Source: Gallionellales bacterium CG03_land_8_20_14_0_80_55_15 (lineage in GTDB: Bacteria; Pseudomonadota; Gammaproteobacteria; Burkholderiales; Gallionellaceae). From it: a DNA stretch of 8,088 nt. A program made the position numbers and the translations under genes. The stretch lies in assembly GCA_002780675.1 (NCBI GenBank), contig PEUR01000122.1, forward strand, positions 1-8,088. The letters run 5' to 3'. This document shows positions 1 to 5,592 of this stretch, piece after piece (the stretch's first letter is position 1; each line of letters begins with the position of its first letter). The notes under the pieces were generated by a model. It was given only the letters and a program-made list of their open reading frames with translations, was not told the origin of the DNA and made no database searches.

Positions 1-174
1 CGAGTCGGATTGCACAATTTGTGGGGCACATTGCGGCGTTGCAACTCCTTGGAATGGAACAACCATTCCGCGTCGTTGCGCCTTGCACTGCACCCCAAAT
101 GGGTCAGGCAGGCATTTCGCCATCAGGCGAAAGCTCGCAAAAATCGCGCACTCCAACCCGTCCAACTGCCGTTT
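1..174. repeat. Hairpin-rich non-coding segment at left edge
   Basis: No convincing coding frame is seen here. The stretch is dense in short perfect palindromes: CACAA/TTGTG at 13-23, GTTGCAAC at 38-45, GGAATGG/CCATTCC around a 5-nt loop at 50-68, and TTTCGCC/GGCGAAA around ATCA at 115-132. None is followed by a T-run on either strand, so a classical terminator is not supported. Such density of hairpins just downstream of a broken ars operon suggests a dispersed repeat or the edge of a mobile element, but this is inference; the element would continue beyond the window. Confidence 0.4.
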
Positions 175-359
175 CTAGGATGATGCGAAAGCCGACAGCG
201 CGCGCAGTGCTGCGACACCGACAGGCTCTTTAATCTGAATCGGCACGATACCGATACGCCTGGCATAGCGTTCCCGTATGGTCGGTATTTGCGTCCATTC
301 CTGTTGCGCACGTTGTTGCAACAACCCGGATGGGGCACTATGAGTATCTTGCCCATCAT
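175..359 (-). pseudogene. Remnant of arsA (arsenite-pump ATPase), C-terminal end only
   Basis: Directly after the arsC stop there is a strong ribosome site (AAGGAG, 3 nt before ATG at 359), as expected for a following ars gene. The frame from that ATG gives 78 residues with no recognisable similarity. A different frame, in register with arsC and ending in TAG at 175-177, reads LLQQRAQQEW then RRIGIVPIQIKEPVGVAALRAL. This is the style of the C-terminus of ArsA, which couples ATP hydrolysis to arsenite export: families typically end with an LL-x-RA block and an EP(V/T)G-(V/I)-x-x-L-(R/K)-x-L block. The bulk of the protein, including its P-loops, is absent. The likely history is an internal deletion joining the start of an ars gene (arsD or arsA) out of frame to the arsA tail. 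Family assignment is from memory of motifs and is moderately sure; loss of function is nearly certain. Confidence 0.55.
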
Positions 360-366
360 GTTCTCC

Positions 367-864
367 TTAGTCTTGAAGGCGACCGATTTCGGCGAGCTTT
401 TCTTTCAGGGTAATTTTGTCCAGTTTCTCGATGGGCAAATTCATGAACAATTGGATGCGGCGTGCCAATTGCGCGTAGGCAGTTTTGAATGCGGCACGGC
501 GAGCTTCATCACCCTCAATATGCGCGGGATCAGGAATACCCCAGTGCGCGGTGGCGGGCTTGCCCGGCCAGATCGGGCAGCTCTCACCCGCCGCGTTATC
601 ACAAACAGTGAAGATAAAATCAATTTCAGGTGCGCCGGGGGCGGCGAATTCATCCCAGCTTTTGCTGCGCAGCCCTTCGATGCTGTGACCCTGCGCCTGC
701 AACAGTTCGATCGCGCCCGGATTGACTTTGCCTGCGGGCTTGCTGCCGGCGCTGTAGGCTTTGAACTTACCCTTCCCCAGGCTATTGAACAGCACCTCAC
801 CCAGAATGCTGCGCGCGGAATTACCGGTACATAACACCAGCACGTTATATTGCTTTTCAGTCAT
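367..864 (-). CDS. arsC: Arsenate reductase, thioredoxin-coupled LMW-phosphatase type
   Basis: Reduces arsenate to arsenite in the cytoplasm, using a cascade of three cysteines and reduced thioredoxin. The 165-residue protein has the low-molecular-weight tyrosine-phosphatase fold signature: the P-loop CTGNSARS (CX5R, Cys12 and Arg18) near the N-terminus, the second and third redox cysteines Cys88 and Cys96 in VCDNAAGESCP, and the IPDP loop with the general-acid Asp112. This is the Staphylococcus pI258-like class and not the glutaredoxin-coupled R773 class. Start chosen at 864 because GGGAGA lies 6 nt upstream and the P-loop then begins at residue 12, as usual; an in-frame extension to 918 would run into arsR. 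It lies 22 nt after arsR and is surely co-transcribed with it. The efflux partner normally needed to benefit from arsenite production is not intact in this window. Confidence 0.95.
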   Translation of the reverse strand: MTEKQYNVLVLCTGNSARSILGEVLFNSLGKGKFKAYSAGSKPAGKVNPGAIELLQAQGHSIEGLRSKSWDEFAAPGAPEIDFIFTVCDNAAGESCPIWPGKPATAHWGIPDPAHIEGDEARRAAFKTAYAQLARRIQLFMNLPIEKLDKITLKEKLAEIGRLQD

Positions 865-886
865 TTTGCTTCTCCCATTAACGTTA

Positions 887-1201
887 TCAACATTTTTTAA
901 CCGGCATGGCACAGGCATTGCCCTCGCAACAGTTTTCTGTCAAAAAAGCCAGCATCCCGTTCATCGCCGCAAAATTGGCCGCGTAATAAACAAAACGCCC
1001 ATCCTGACGGCTAACCACCAAGCCAGCGTGACACAACTTATTGAAATGAAACGACATATTAGCTGGAGACACATCCAGCTTCTCGGCCAGCTGCCCTGCC
1101 GCCATGCCTTGTGGTCCGCAGACCACCAGCAGACGAAAAATCGCCAGTCGCGTAGGTTGCGCCAGTGCCGCCAGTGCCGTCACTACCTGTTCTGATTCCA
1201 T
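887..1201 (-). CDS. arsR: ArsR/SmtB-family arsenite-responsive repressor
   Basis: A winged-helix metalloregulator of 104 residues, expected to repress its own operon until arsenite binds. The N-terminal helix carries ALAQPTRLAIFRLL, and the recognition helix region reads LDVSPANMSFHFNKL (about residues 42-56), followed by the wing SRQDGRFVYY. It lacks the CVCDLC arsenite motif of E. coli ArsR. Instead Cys91 and Cys92 lie next to each other with Cys97 and Cys104 at the C-terminus, like the Acidithiobacillus ferrooxidans ArsR, whose sensor is a C-terminal CC plus one more Cys. Start taken as ATG 1201; an in-frame TTG at 1216 would add five residues. Neither has a clear Shine-Dalgarno sequence, and the promoter sits so close that the leader is very short. 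First gene of arsRC. Confidence 0.93.
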   Translation of the reverse strand: MESEQVVTALAALAQPTRLAIFRLLVVCGPQGMAAGQLAEKLDVSPANMSFHFNKLCHAGLVVSRQDGRFVYYAANFAAMNGMLAFLTENCCEGNACAMPVKKC

Positions 1202-1213
1202 GATTTTATATTT

Positions 1214-1235
1214 CAATTATTAAACAATTATTAAA
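1214..1235 (-). promoter_or_regulatory. Candidate ArsR operator: tandem 11-bp repeat
   Basis: CAATTATTAAA occurs twice head to tail with no spacer (1214-1224 and 1225-1235). The junction AATTATTAAACAATT is also 12/15 palindromic. It overlaps the predicted -10 region and ends 12 bp before the arsR ATG, where an autorepressor would bind. ArsR-family sites are usually AT-rich imperfect palindromes. Binding is inferred from position and base composition only. Confidence 0.45.
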
Positions 1236-1248
1236 ATGACAGTCGCAA
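1219..1248 (-). promoter_or_regulatory. Putative arsRC promoter
   Basis: On the minus strand TTGCGA (1248-1243) is followed after 18 nt by TTTAAT (1224-1219), a 5/6 match to the sigma-70 -10 box. Transcription would start only about 10 nt before the arsR ATG at 1201, which fits the lack of a clear ribosome site. The surrounding DNA is AT-rich, so other -10 choices are possible. Confidence 0.4.
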
Positions 1249-1327
1249 TTAAAACAGAAAACCTTTAAACGTTCAATAAAAATTGATGGCTATGTCGCGA
1301 TTAGCTATGGGTGACTTTACAAACCTC

Positions 1328-1350
1328 AGCATGTGTTTGGAACACACGCT
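1328..1350. repeat. Hairpin between scpB and arsR
   Basis: AGCATGTGTT and AACACACGCT flank a 3-nt loop. Nine of ten pairs are Watson-Crick, and on minus-strand RNA the tenth becomes a G-U wobble, giving a continuous 10-bp stem. It abuts the small repeat element at 1347-1441. No T-run follows, so it could hinder scpB readthrough but is not a canonical terminator. Confidence 0.45.
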
Positions 1351-1441
1351 AAAGATTTATCATTCCCGCTTTTGCGGGAATGACGCATAAACCCGGAAAA
1401 AGCATTTGTCCACGAAAAAAGGTTTTTAGGATAAATCAGCG
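1347..1441 (+). repeat. MITE-like repeat, copy 1, with dRS3-type core
   Basis: A non-coding element of about 95 bp. It is bounded by the inverted pair GATTTATC (1354-1361) and GATAAATC (1430-1437), with CGCT/AGCG just outside, offset by 3 nt on the left. It contains a perfect 10-bp hairpin TCATTCCCGC-TTTT-GCGGGAATGA (1360-1383). Its centre ATTCCC-N8-GGGAAT (1362-1381) exactly matches the layout of the Neisseria dRS3 repeat. It shares the 12-mer AAAAAAGGTTTT (1415-1426) and the same internal order with the element at 5476-5592. It separates scpB from the ars genes, so it may mark the border of an inserted segment. Confidence 0.7.
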
Positions 1442-1469
1442 TTTCCTCAGGTTAATGAACTTTTTGGGA

Positions 1470-2039
1470 TTAACACGCGGCATCCTGCTCCAGCAGCGCG
1501 CCGATTTCCTGCAAGGAGGGTAACTCTTGCAAAGCGCGCAGATTCAAGTCATCGAGCAACCGTTTGGTGGTAGCGAATAGCTCGGGGCGGCCTGGCGTAT
1601 CGCGTGTGCCGACGACTTCTATCCAGTTACGGGATTCCAGCGTCTTGAGGATATTTGATGAAACCGCCACCCCGCGTATTTCCTCGATGTCGCCGCGCGT
1701 CACCGGCTGATGGTAGGCGATAATGGCCAGCGTTTCCAGCACCGCGCGCGAGTAACGCGGTGGCTTTTGCGGGTTCAGCCTATCCAGATAGCTCTGCATT
1801 TCCGGGCGGGCTTGGAAGCGCCAGCCGCTCGCCACCCGCGTCAATTCCACCCCGCGCCCCTGCCAGTCTTGGGCAAGCTCTGCCAGCAGCGTTTCAAGTT
1901 CGCGATTGCTTAATGGGGTATCGCCCAACTGCTTGAGCTCACTCAACGACAGCGGCTCTGCGCTGACCAGCAATGCCGCCTCAATGATGAACTTCGGCTT
2001 CATCTCACTCGGCTTGAGTGCCTCGGCTGCTACGGACAT
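1470..2039 (-). CDS. scpB: Segregation and condensation protein B
   Basis: Kleisin-interacting winged-helix protein that dimerises and, with ScpA and SMC, forms the bacterial condensin that compacts and separates chromosomes. The 189-residue product carries the family hallmark as a long conserved run from about residue 94 to 165: [20 protein letters not shown], then [10 protein letters not shown], then [19 protein letters not shown]. Start set at ATG 2039 because GGGAG lies 6 nt upstream; a TTG at 2051 would add four residues, and ATG 2003 would remove the N-terminal extension. The chosen start overlaps the scpA 3' end by 35 bp, implying translational coupling. The predicted protein ends in an ordinary DAAC tail. 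In related bacteria I recall rluB following here; in this window ars genes follow instead. Confidence 0.96.
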   Translation of the reverse strand: MSVAAEALKPSEMKPKFIIEAALLVSAEPLSLSELKQLGDTPLSNRELETLLAELAQDWQGRGVELTRVASGWRFQARPEMQSYLDRLNPQKPPRYSRAVLETLAIIAYHQPVTRGDIEEIRGVAVSSNILKTLESRNWIEVVGTRDTPGRPELFATTKRLLDDLNLRALQELPSLQEIGALLEQDAAC

Positions 2040-2805
2040 AGATGCTCCCAAAAGTTTCGCCTTGCTGGATTTCCAGCAAAAATTCCCTGGCCAATTCCAG
2101 CATGGCGATGAACGTGACCACCAGCTTAGGCAGCCCCTCCTCGATTACAAACAGGCTCTCGAAGGTGACGTATTCGCCGCCGCGCAGGCAGCGCAGAATG
2201 TGCGCCATCTGTTCGCGCACCGACAGTTGTTCGCGGCGCACAGTGTGATGGGTATGCAACTTGGCGCGGGTCAATAAGCCCAGCCAGGCTTGTTGCAATT
2301 CCTCCACGCTGATTTCCGGCAGGCGCGCATCAACGATTTGCTCGATCAATACCTGCGCCACCTCGAAATCCCGTCCGGCTTGCGGCAAGGCATTGAGTTG
2401 CTGCGCGGCCTGTTTCATTTGCTCATATTCCAGCAAACGGCGCATCAGCTCGACGCGCGGATCATCATTGTCTTCTTCGCTGATTTTCGGCGGACGCGGC
2501 AACAACATGCGCGACTTGATCTCGATCAGCACCGCCGCCATGAGCAGATATTCCGCCGCCAGCTCCAACCTGTGCTGCTGCATCATCTCGATGTAGCTCA
2601 GGTATTGCCGTGTCAGTTCCGCCATCGGAATGTCCAGCACATCCAGATTGTGACGTCGTATCAGATACAACAGCAAATCCAGCGGCCCCTGAAACGCCTC
2701 CAGCACCAGCTCCAGCGCGTCCGGCGGGATATACAAATCCAGCGGCATGGACAGCATGAGTTCACCTTGAAGGTAGGCGCGATGCACGGTTAGTCCGTCA
2801 GGCAT
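2005..2805 (-). CDS. scpA: Segregation and condensation protein A (kleisin)
   Basis: Kleisin subunit of the SMC-ScpA-ScpB complex, bridging the SMC heads. The 266-residue protein shows [10 protein letters not shown] (23-32), then the N-terminal kleisin motif [10 protein letters not shown] (40-49), and the helix [19 protein letters not shown] (85-103) that is diagnostic for ScpA. An acidic linker EEDNDD (110-115) follows, and a C-terminal winged-helix region runs from about residue 190 to 258, around VTFESLF. The start at 2805 keeps the AYLQGE stretch that precedes [10 protein letters not shown] in betaproteobacterial ScpA; ATG codons 17 and 20 are alternatives. The ribosome site is weak. It is 160 nt from trpS and overlaps scpB, so scpAB form one unit. 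Confidence 0.96.
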   Translation of the reverse strand: MPDGLTVHRAYLQGELMLSMPLDLYIPPDALELVLEAFQGPLDLLLYLIRRHNLDVLDIPMAELTRQYLSYIEMMQQHRLELAAEYLLMAAVLIEIKSRMLLPRPPKISEEDNDDPRVELMRRLLEYEQMKQAAQQLNALPQAGRDFEVAQVLIEQIVDARLPEISVEELQQAWLGLLTRAKLHTHHTVRREQLSVREQMAHILRCLRGGEYVTFESLFVIEEGLPKLVVTFIAMLELAREFLLEIQQGETFGSIYVRSSRGTQAE

Positions 2806-2965
2806 GACTTATTGACACATAGACCTTATGTCCACAAAAATACAAAAAAAATCAGCGGCACGAAAAACGCCACCAGAGATCACCCGCAACGAATTGGATT
2901 GTTTTATTCAAGTGCGACCTCGATGCAATGTGAACGATGCGACCGCTCGTCAACGCATCTGCCTG
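2806..2965. other. Intergenic region trpS-scpA
   Basis: No ORF of note. On the minus strand it carries a run of nine T and further AT-rich DNA shortly before scpA (about 2829-2851), and TTGACG and TTGAAT hexamers upstream without well-placed -10 partners. It may hold a weak terminator for the trpS run or a promoter for scpAB, but I cannot define either. Only a weak GGC/GCC hairpin precedes the T-run. Confidence 0.4.
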
Positions 2966-4168
2966 TCAGCTGTAGCTCAAGCCCATTGCCTCGCGCACGT
3001 CGCGCATGGTCTCCCGCGCCAGTTTGCGGGCTTTTTCGTTGCCGTCGGCGATGATGTTGCGCACCAGCGAGGGGTCGTCCAGATACAGTTGGGCGCGTTC
3101 GCGCATCGGGCGTTGCTCGTCCAGCACCGCATCAATCACCGGCTGTTTGCATTCGATGCAGCCGATACCCGCGCTCTTGCAGCCTTGCATCACGCTCTGC
3201 CGAGTCTGCTCGCTCGAATAAATTTGATGCAAAGCCCATACCGGACATTTTTCCGGGTCGCCGGGGTCGGTGCGGCGCACGCGTGCCGGGTCAGTCGGCA
3301 TGGTGCGAATTTTTTTGGCGACACCCACTTCGTCTTCACGCAGCGTGATGGTGTTGTTGTAGGACTTGGACATTTTCTGTCCGTCCAGACCGGGCATCCT
3401 GGAGGCTGCGGTCAACATGGATTGCGGTTCGGACAAAATCATCTTGCCGCCGCCTTCCAGATAACCGAACAGCCGCTCGCGGTCCCCCAGGCTCAGGCTT
3501 TGCTGTTCGTCCAGCAAGGCCTTGGCCGATTCCAGCGCCTCAGCATCGCCCTGTTGCTGGAAGCGCGTGCGCAATTCCTGATAAAGCCTGCCTTTCTTGC
3601 CGCCCAGTTTTTTCACCGCCGCTTCGGCCTTTTCTGCAAAGCCCGGATCACGCCCGTAAAGATGGTTGAAGCGGCGCGCGATCTCGCGGGTAAATTCGAT
3701 ATGCGGCACCTGGTCTTCGCCGACCGGCACTTGCGTGGCGCGGTAGATCAAAATGTCCGCGCTTTGCAGCAGCGGGTATCCCAGAAAGCCGTAGGTGCTC
3801 AAGTCCTTTTCGACAAGTTTGGCTTGTTGATCCTTGTAGGTGGGCATACGTTCCAGCCAGCCCAGCGGAGTAATCATGGACAATAACAGATGCAATTCAG
3901 CGTGTTCCGGCACTTTCGACTGGATGAACAGCGTCGCGTGAGCTGGGTCAACGCCCGCCGCCAGCCAGTCCACCACCATATCCCAGACGCTTTGCTCGAT
4001 GATTTGCGGGGCATCGTAATGCGTGGTCAGCGCGTGCCAGTCAGCCACGAAGAACAGGCATTCAAACTCGTGCTGCATTTTTACCCAGTTTTGCAACACG
4101 CCGTGGTAATGCCCCAAATGCAAACTTCCTGTAGGACGCATGCCCGATAAAACGCGATCTGCAAACAT
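2966..4168 (-). CDS. trpS: Tryptophanyl-tRNA synthetase, long form with Fe-S-type Cys motif
   Basis: Class Ic synthetase that charges tRNA-Trp with tryptophan at the expense of ATP; an essential cytosolic enzyme. Of the 400 residues, PTGSLHLGH (12-20) is the HIGH-type ATP motif, GEDQ (150-153) lies in the amino-acid pocket region, and KMSKS (265-269) is the second ATP loop. It is about 65 residues longer than the E. coli enzyme. The excess is a charged, helical insertion at about 175-240 between the Rossmann part and KMSKS. Towards the C-terminus Cys308, Cys330, Cys337 and Cys340 form C-x21-C-x6-C-x2-C, nearly the same as the [4Fe-4S] ligand pattern of Thermotoga maritima TrpRS. Start ATG 4168 is 2 nt after the stop of the M50 gene, so they are co-transcribed. 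Confidence 0.97.
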   Translation of the reverse strand: MFADRVLSGMRPTGSLHLGHYHGVLQNWVKMQHEFECLFFVADWHALTTHYDAPQIIEQSVWDMVVDWLAAGVDPAHATLFIQSKVPEHAELHLLLSMITPLGWLERMPTYKDQQAKLVEKDLSTYGFLGYPLLQSADILIYRATQVPVGEDQVPHIEFTREIARRFNHLYGRDPGFAEKAEAAVKKLGGKKGRLYQELRTRFQQQGDAEALESAKALLDEQQSLSLGDRERLFGYLEGGGKMILSEPQSMLTAASRMPGLDGQKMSKSYNNTITLREDEVGVAKKIRTMPTDPARVRRTDPGDPEKCPVWALHQIYSSEQTRQSVMQGCKSAGIGCIECKQPVIDAVLDEQRPMRERAQLYLDDPSLVRNIIADGNEKARKLARETMRDVREAMGLSYS

Positions 4169-4170
4169 AC

Positions 4171-4818
4171 TTAAACCCCAACCAAAATAAAAAGAAACTT
4201 CTCTACCAAGCCGACCAACGGCAACAACACCCTGCCCAATACGGGCGTAATTGCCAGAAAGATCAATATAAACATTCCATAAGGCTCGATCCGGCTCAAC
4301 TGATAAGCCTGGCGATGCGGCAGCAAGCTGACCGCCACCCGCCCGCCATCCAGCGGCGGCAGCGGCAACAGGTTCAACACCAGCAGCACCACGTTAATCT
4401 TGATACCGATAACCGCCATGCCCATTAACGGTTCGGCAAAATAACTGTCAGGAGAAGCAGAGGCAAACTTGAACAATACCGTCCAGGCGAACGCCATCGC
4501 CAGATTCGAGGCGGGACCGGCAAGCGCCACCCACAGCATGTCTTTTTTGGGATTGCGCAAGGCGCCAAAATTCACCGGCACGGGCTTCGCCCAGCCGAAC
4601 AGCACGCCGCCCAACACCAGCGTCAGCAGCGGCAACAGCACCGTGCCGAGCGGGTCTATGTGGCGTAGCGGATTGAGGCTGATGCGCCCCTGCAAATAAG
4701 CGGTGTTATCGCCAAAATGCCGCGCCACATAACCATGCGCCGCCTCATGCAAGGTAATGGCGAACAGGATGGGGATGGCTGCTATCGCAACCGTTTGAAT
4801 CAATTCATTTATTTGCAT
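4171..4818 (-). CDS. Site-2-protease-like zinc metalloprotease (M50B)
   Basis: A polytopic inner-membrane protein of 215 residues in the small M50 family found in many bacteria next to trpS and scpAB. Zinc ligands are visible: HEAAH (24-28) in the first membrane helix gives two His and the catalytic Glu, and NLLPLPPLDGGR (149-160) supplies the third ligand Asp157. FGWAKPVPVN (74-83) and AGPASN (100-105) are also typical. Hydrophobic segments lie at about 8-25, 58-75, 95-117, 132-152, and 180-213. No PDZ domain is present, unlike RseP, so it is the minimal core type; its substrate is unknown. Its ATG overlaps the stop of yciO (TAATG), pointing to coupled translation, and trpS follows after 2 nt. 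Confidence 0.93.
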   Translation of the reverse strand: MQINELIQTVAIAAIPILFAITLHEAAHGYVARHFGDNTAYLQGRISLNPLRHIDPLGTVLLPLLTLVLGGVLFGWAKPVPVNFGALRNPKKDMLWVALAGPASNLAMAFAWTVLFKFASASPDSYFAEPLMGMAVIGIKINVVLLVLNLLPLPPLDGGRVAVSLLPHRQAYQLSRIEPYGMFILIFLAITPVLGRVLLPLVGLVEKFLFILVGV

Positions 4819-5447
4819 TATTCAAGAATCCCGAAGGGCGCAATGTCGCCCCTGCCCTGCCTTATCAATACGGGCGTTTCGCCTGTCAGATCAATCACCG
4901 TAGTGAAATCCGCCCCCGCCGCCCCCCCGTCTATCACCGCATCAACCTTCTTTTCCAGCAATTCACGAATCACCTCGGCATCGTTCAGCGGCCAGACTTC
5001 GTCGGGCAAAATCAGCGTAGAGCTGGACATCGGCTCGCCCAGTTCTTCCAGCAAGGCCAACGCCACCGGATGATCAGGCACGCGTATACCGATGGTGCTG
5101 CGCTTGGGATGCTGCAAACGTTTGGGCACTTCGCGGGTAGCTTCCAGAACAAAGGTATAGCTGCCCGGCGTATTCGCCTTGAGCAAACGAAACTGCGCGT
5201 TATTTACCCGCGCATAGGTGGAAATTTCGGATAAGTCGCGACACATCAGCGTGAGGTGGTGCTGTTCGTCCAGCTGGCGTATCTGGCGGATGCGGCTCAC
5301 TGCATTCTTGTCGTCCAGATGACAGCCCAGCGCATAGCAGGAATCGGTGGGATACACCACGATGCCGCCGTTGCGCACGATGTCAGCCGCCTGACGGATC
5401 AGGCGCAGGTTGATGTTGTTGGGATAAATGGTAAAAAATTGCGACAT
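4818..5447 (-). CDS. yciO: YciO family protein (Sua5/TsaC-like fold)
   Basis: A 209-residue member of the Sua5/YrdC/YciO superfamily. It aligns from memory with E. coli YciO almost end to end: MSQFF at the N-terminus, GGIVVYPTDSCYALGC (27-42), LTLMCRDLSE (65-74), NTPGSYTFVL (92-101), IGIRVPDHP (119-127) and TTVIDLT (182-188). Relatives TsaC and Sua5 make threonylcarbamoyl-AMP for the t6A modification of ANN-reading tRNAs. YciO is a separate subfamily with an uncertain role, so a t6A function should not be assumed. A seven-G tract lies at 4922-4928 (coding strand). The start ATG 5447 has no strong ribosome site. It leads the run yciO-M50-trpS. Confidence 0.93.
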   Translation of the reverse strand: MSQFFTIYPNNINLRLIRQAADIVRNGGIVVYPTDSCYALGCHLDDKNAVSRIRQIRQLDEQHHLTLMCRDLSEISTYARVNNAQFRLLKANTPGSYTFVLEATREVPKRLQHPKRSTIGIRVPDHPVALALLEELGEPMSSSTLILPDEVWPLNDAEVIRELLEKKVDAVIDGGAAGADFTTVIDLTGETPVLIRQGRGDIAPFGILE

Positions 5448-5475
5448 GATTAAAACGCATCCAAGGTTAAGACAG

Positions 5476-5592
5476 TTAAGGAAGCACTGATTTATTCGTC
5501 ATTCCGGCGCAAGCCGGAATCCAGCGCTTTGATTAAAAAAGGTTTTCTCCTTTGCGAAAACAACAAAATCGAATAAATCAGCCCCTCCTTAA
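5476..5592 (+). repeat. MITE-like repeat, copy 2, with 23-bp terminal inverted repeats
   Basis: A non-coding element of 117 bp. Its ends, 5476-5498 and 5570-5592, are inverted repeats matching at 20 of 23 positions, including 12 perfect base pairs (CTGATTTATTCG/CGAATAAATCAG). Inside is ATTCCGGC-GCAA-GCCGGAAT (5501-5520), a 20-mer with the same 6-8-6 layout as dRS3. A further stem GTTTTC/GAAAAC follows at 5542-5561. The shared 12-mer AAAAAAGGTTTT is at 5535-5546. It has no ORF, so any movement would need an enzyme supplied from elsewhere. The right end covers the stop codon of rnm, and the left end lies 29 bp before yciO. Confidence 0.75.

Noticed and set aside
123..359. 78-codon frame with a good ribosome site after arsC
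   Set aside because: The start signal is real-looking but the sequence has no family features, and the ArsA-like text lies in another frame; treated as part of the pseudogene.
865..918. Upstream extension of arsC
   Set aside because: It would overlap the arsR 3' end and add 18 residues before the conserved start; GGGAGA fits ATG 864.
1360..1383. Rho-independent terminator after scpB
   Set aside because: The stem is perfect but no T-run follows in the minus direction; it is better explained as the core of the repeat element.
2828..3886. 352-codon open frame on the plus strand
   Set aside because: It lies opposite trpS, whose HIGH and KMSKS motifs are clear; the plus-strand frame has no recognisable motif and is a GC-bias shadow.
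4818..5447. Annotation as TsaC/Sua5 t6A synthase
   Set aside because: The whole-length match is to YciO, a distinct subfamily whose t6A role is not established.
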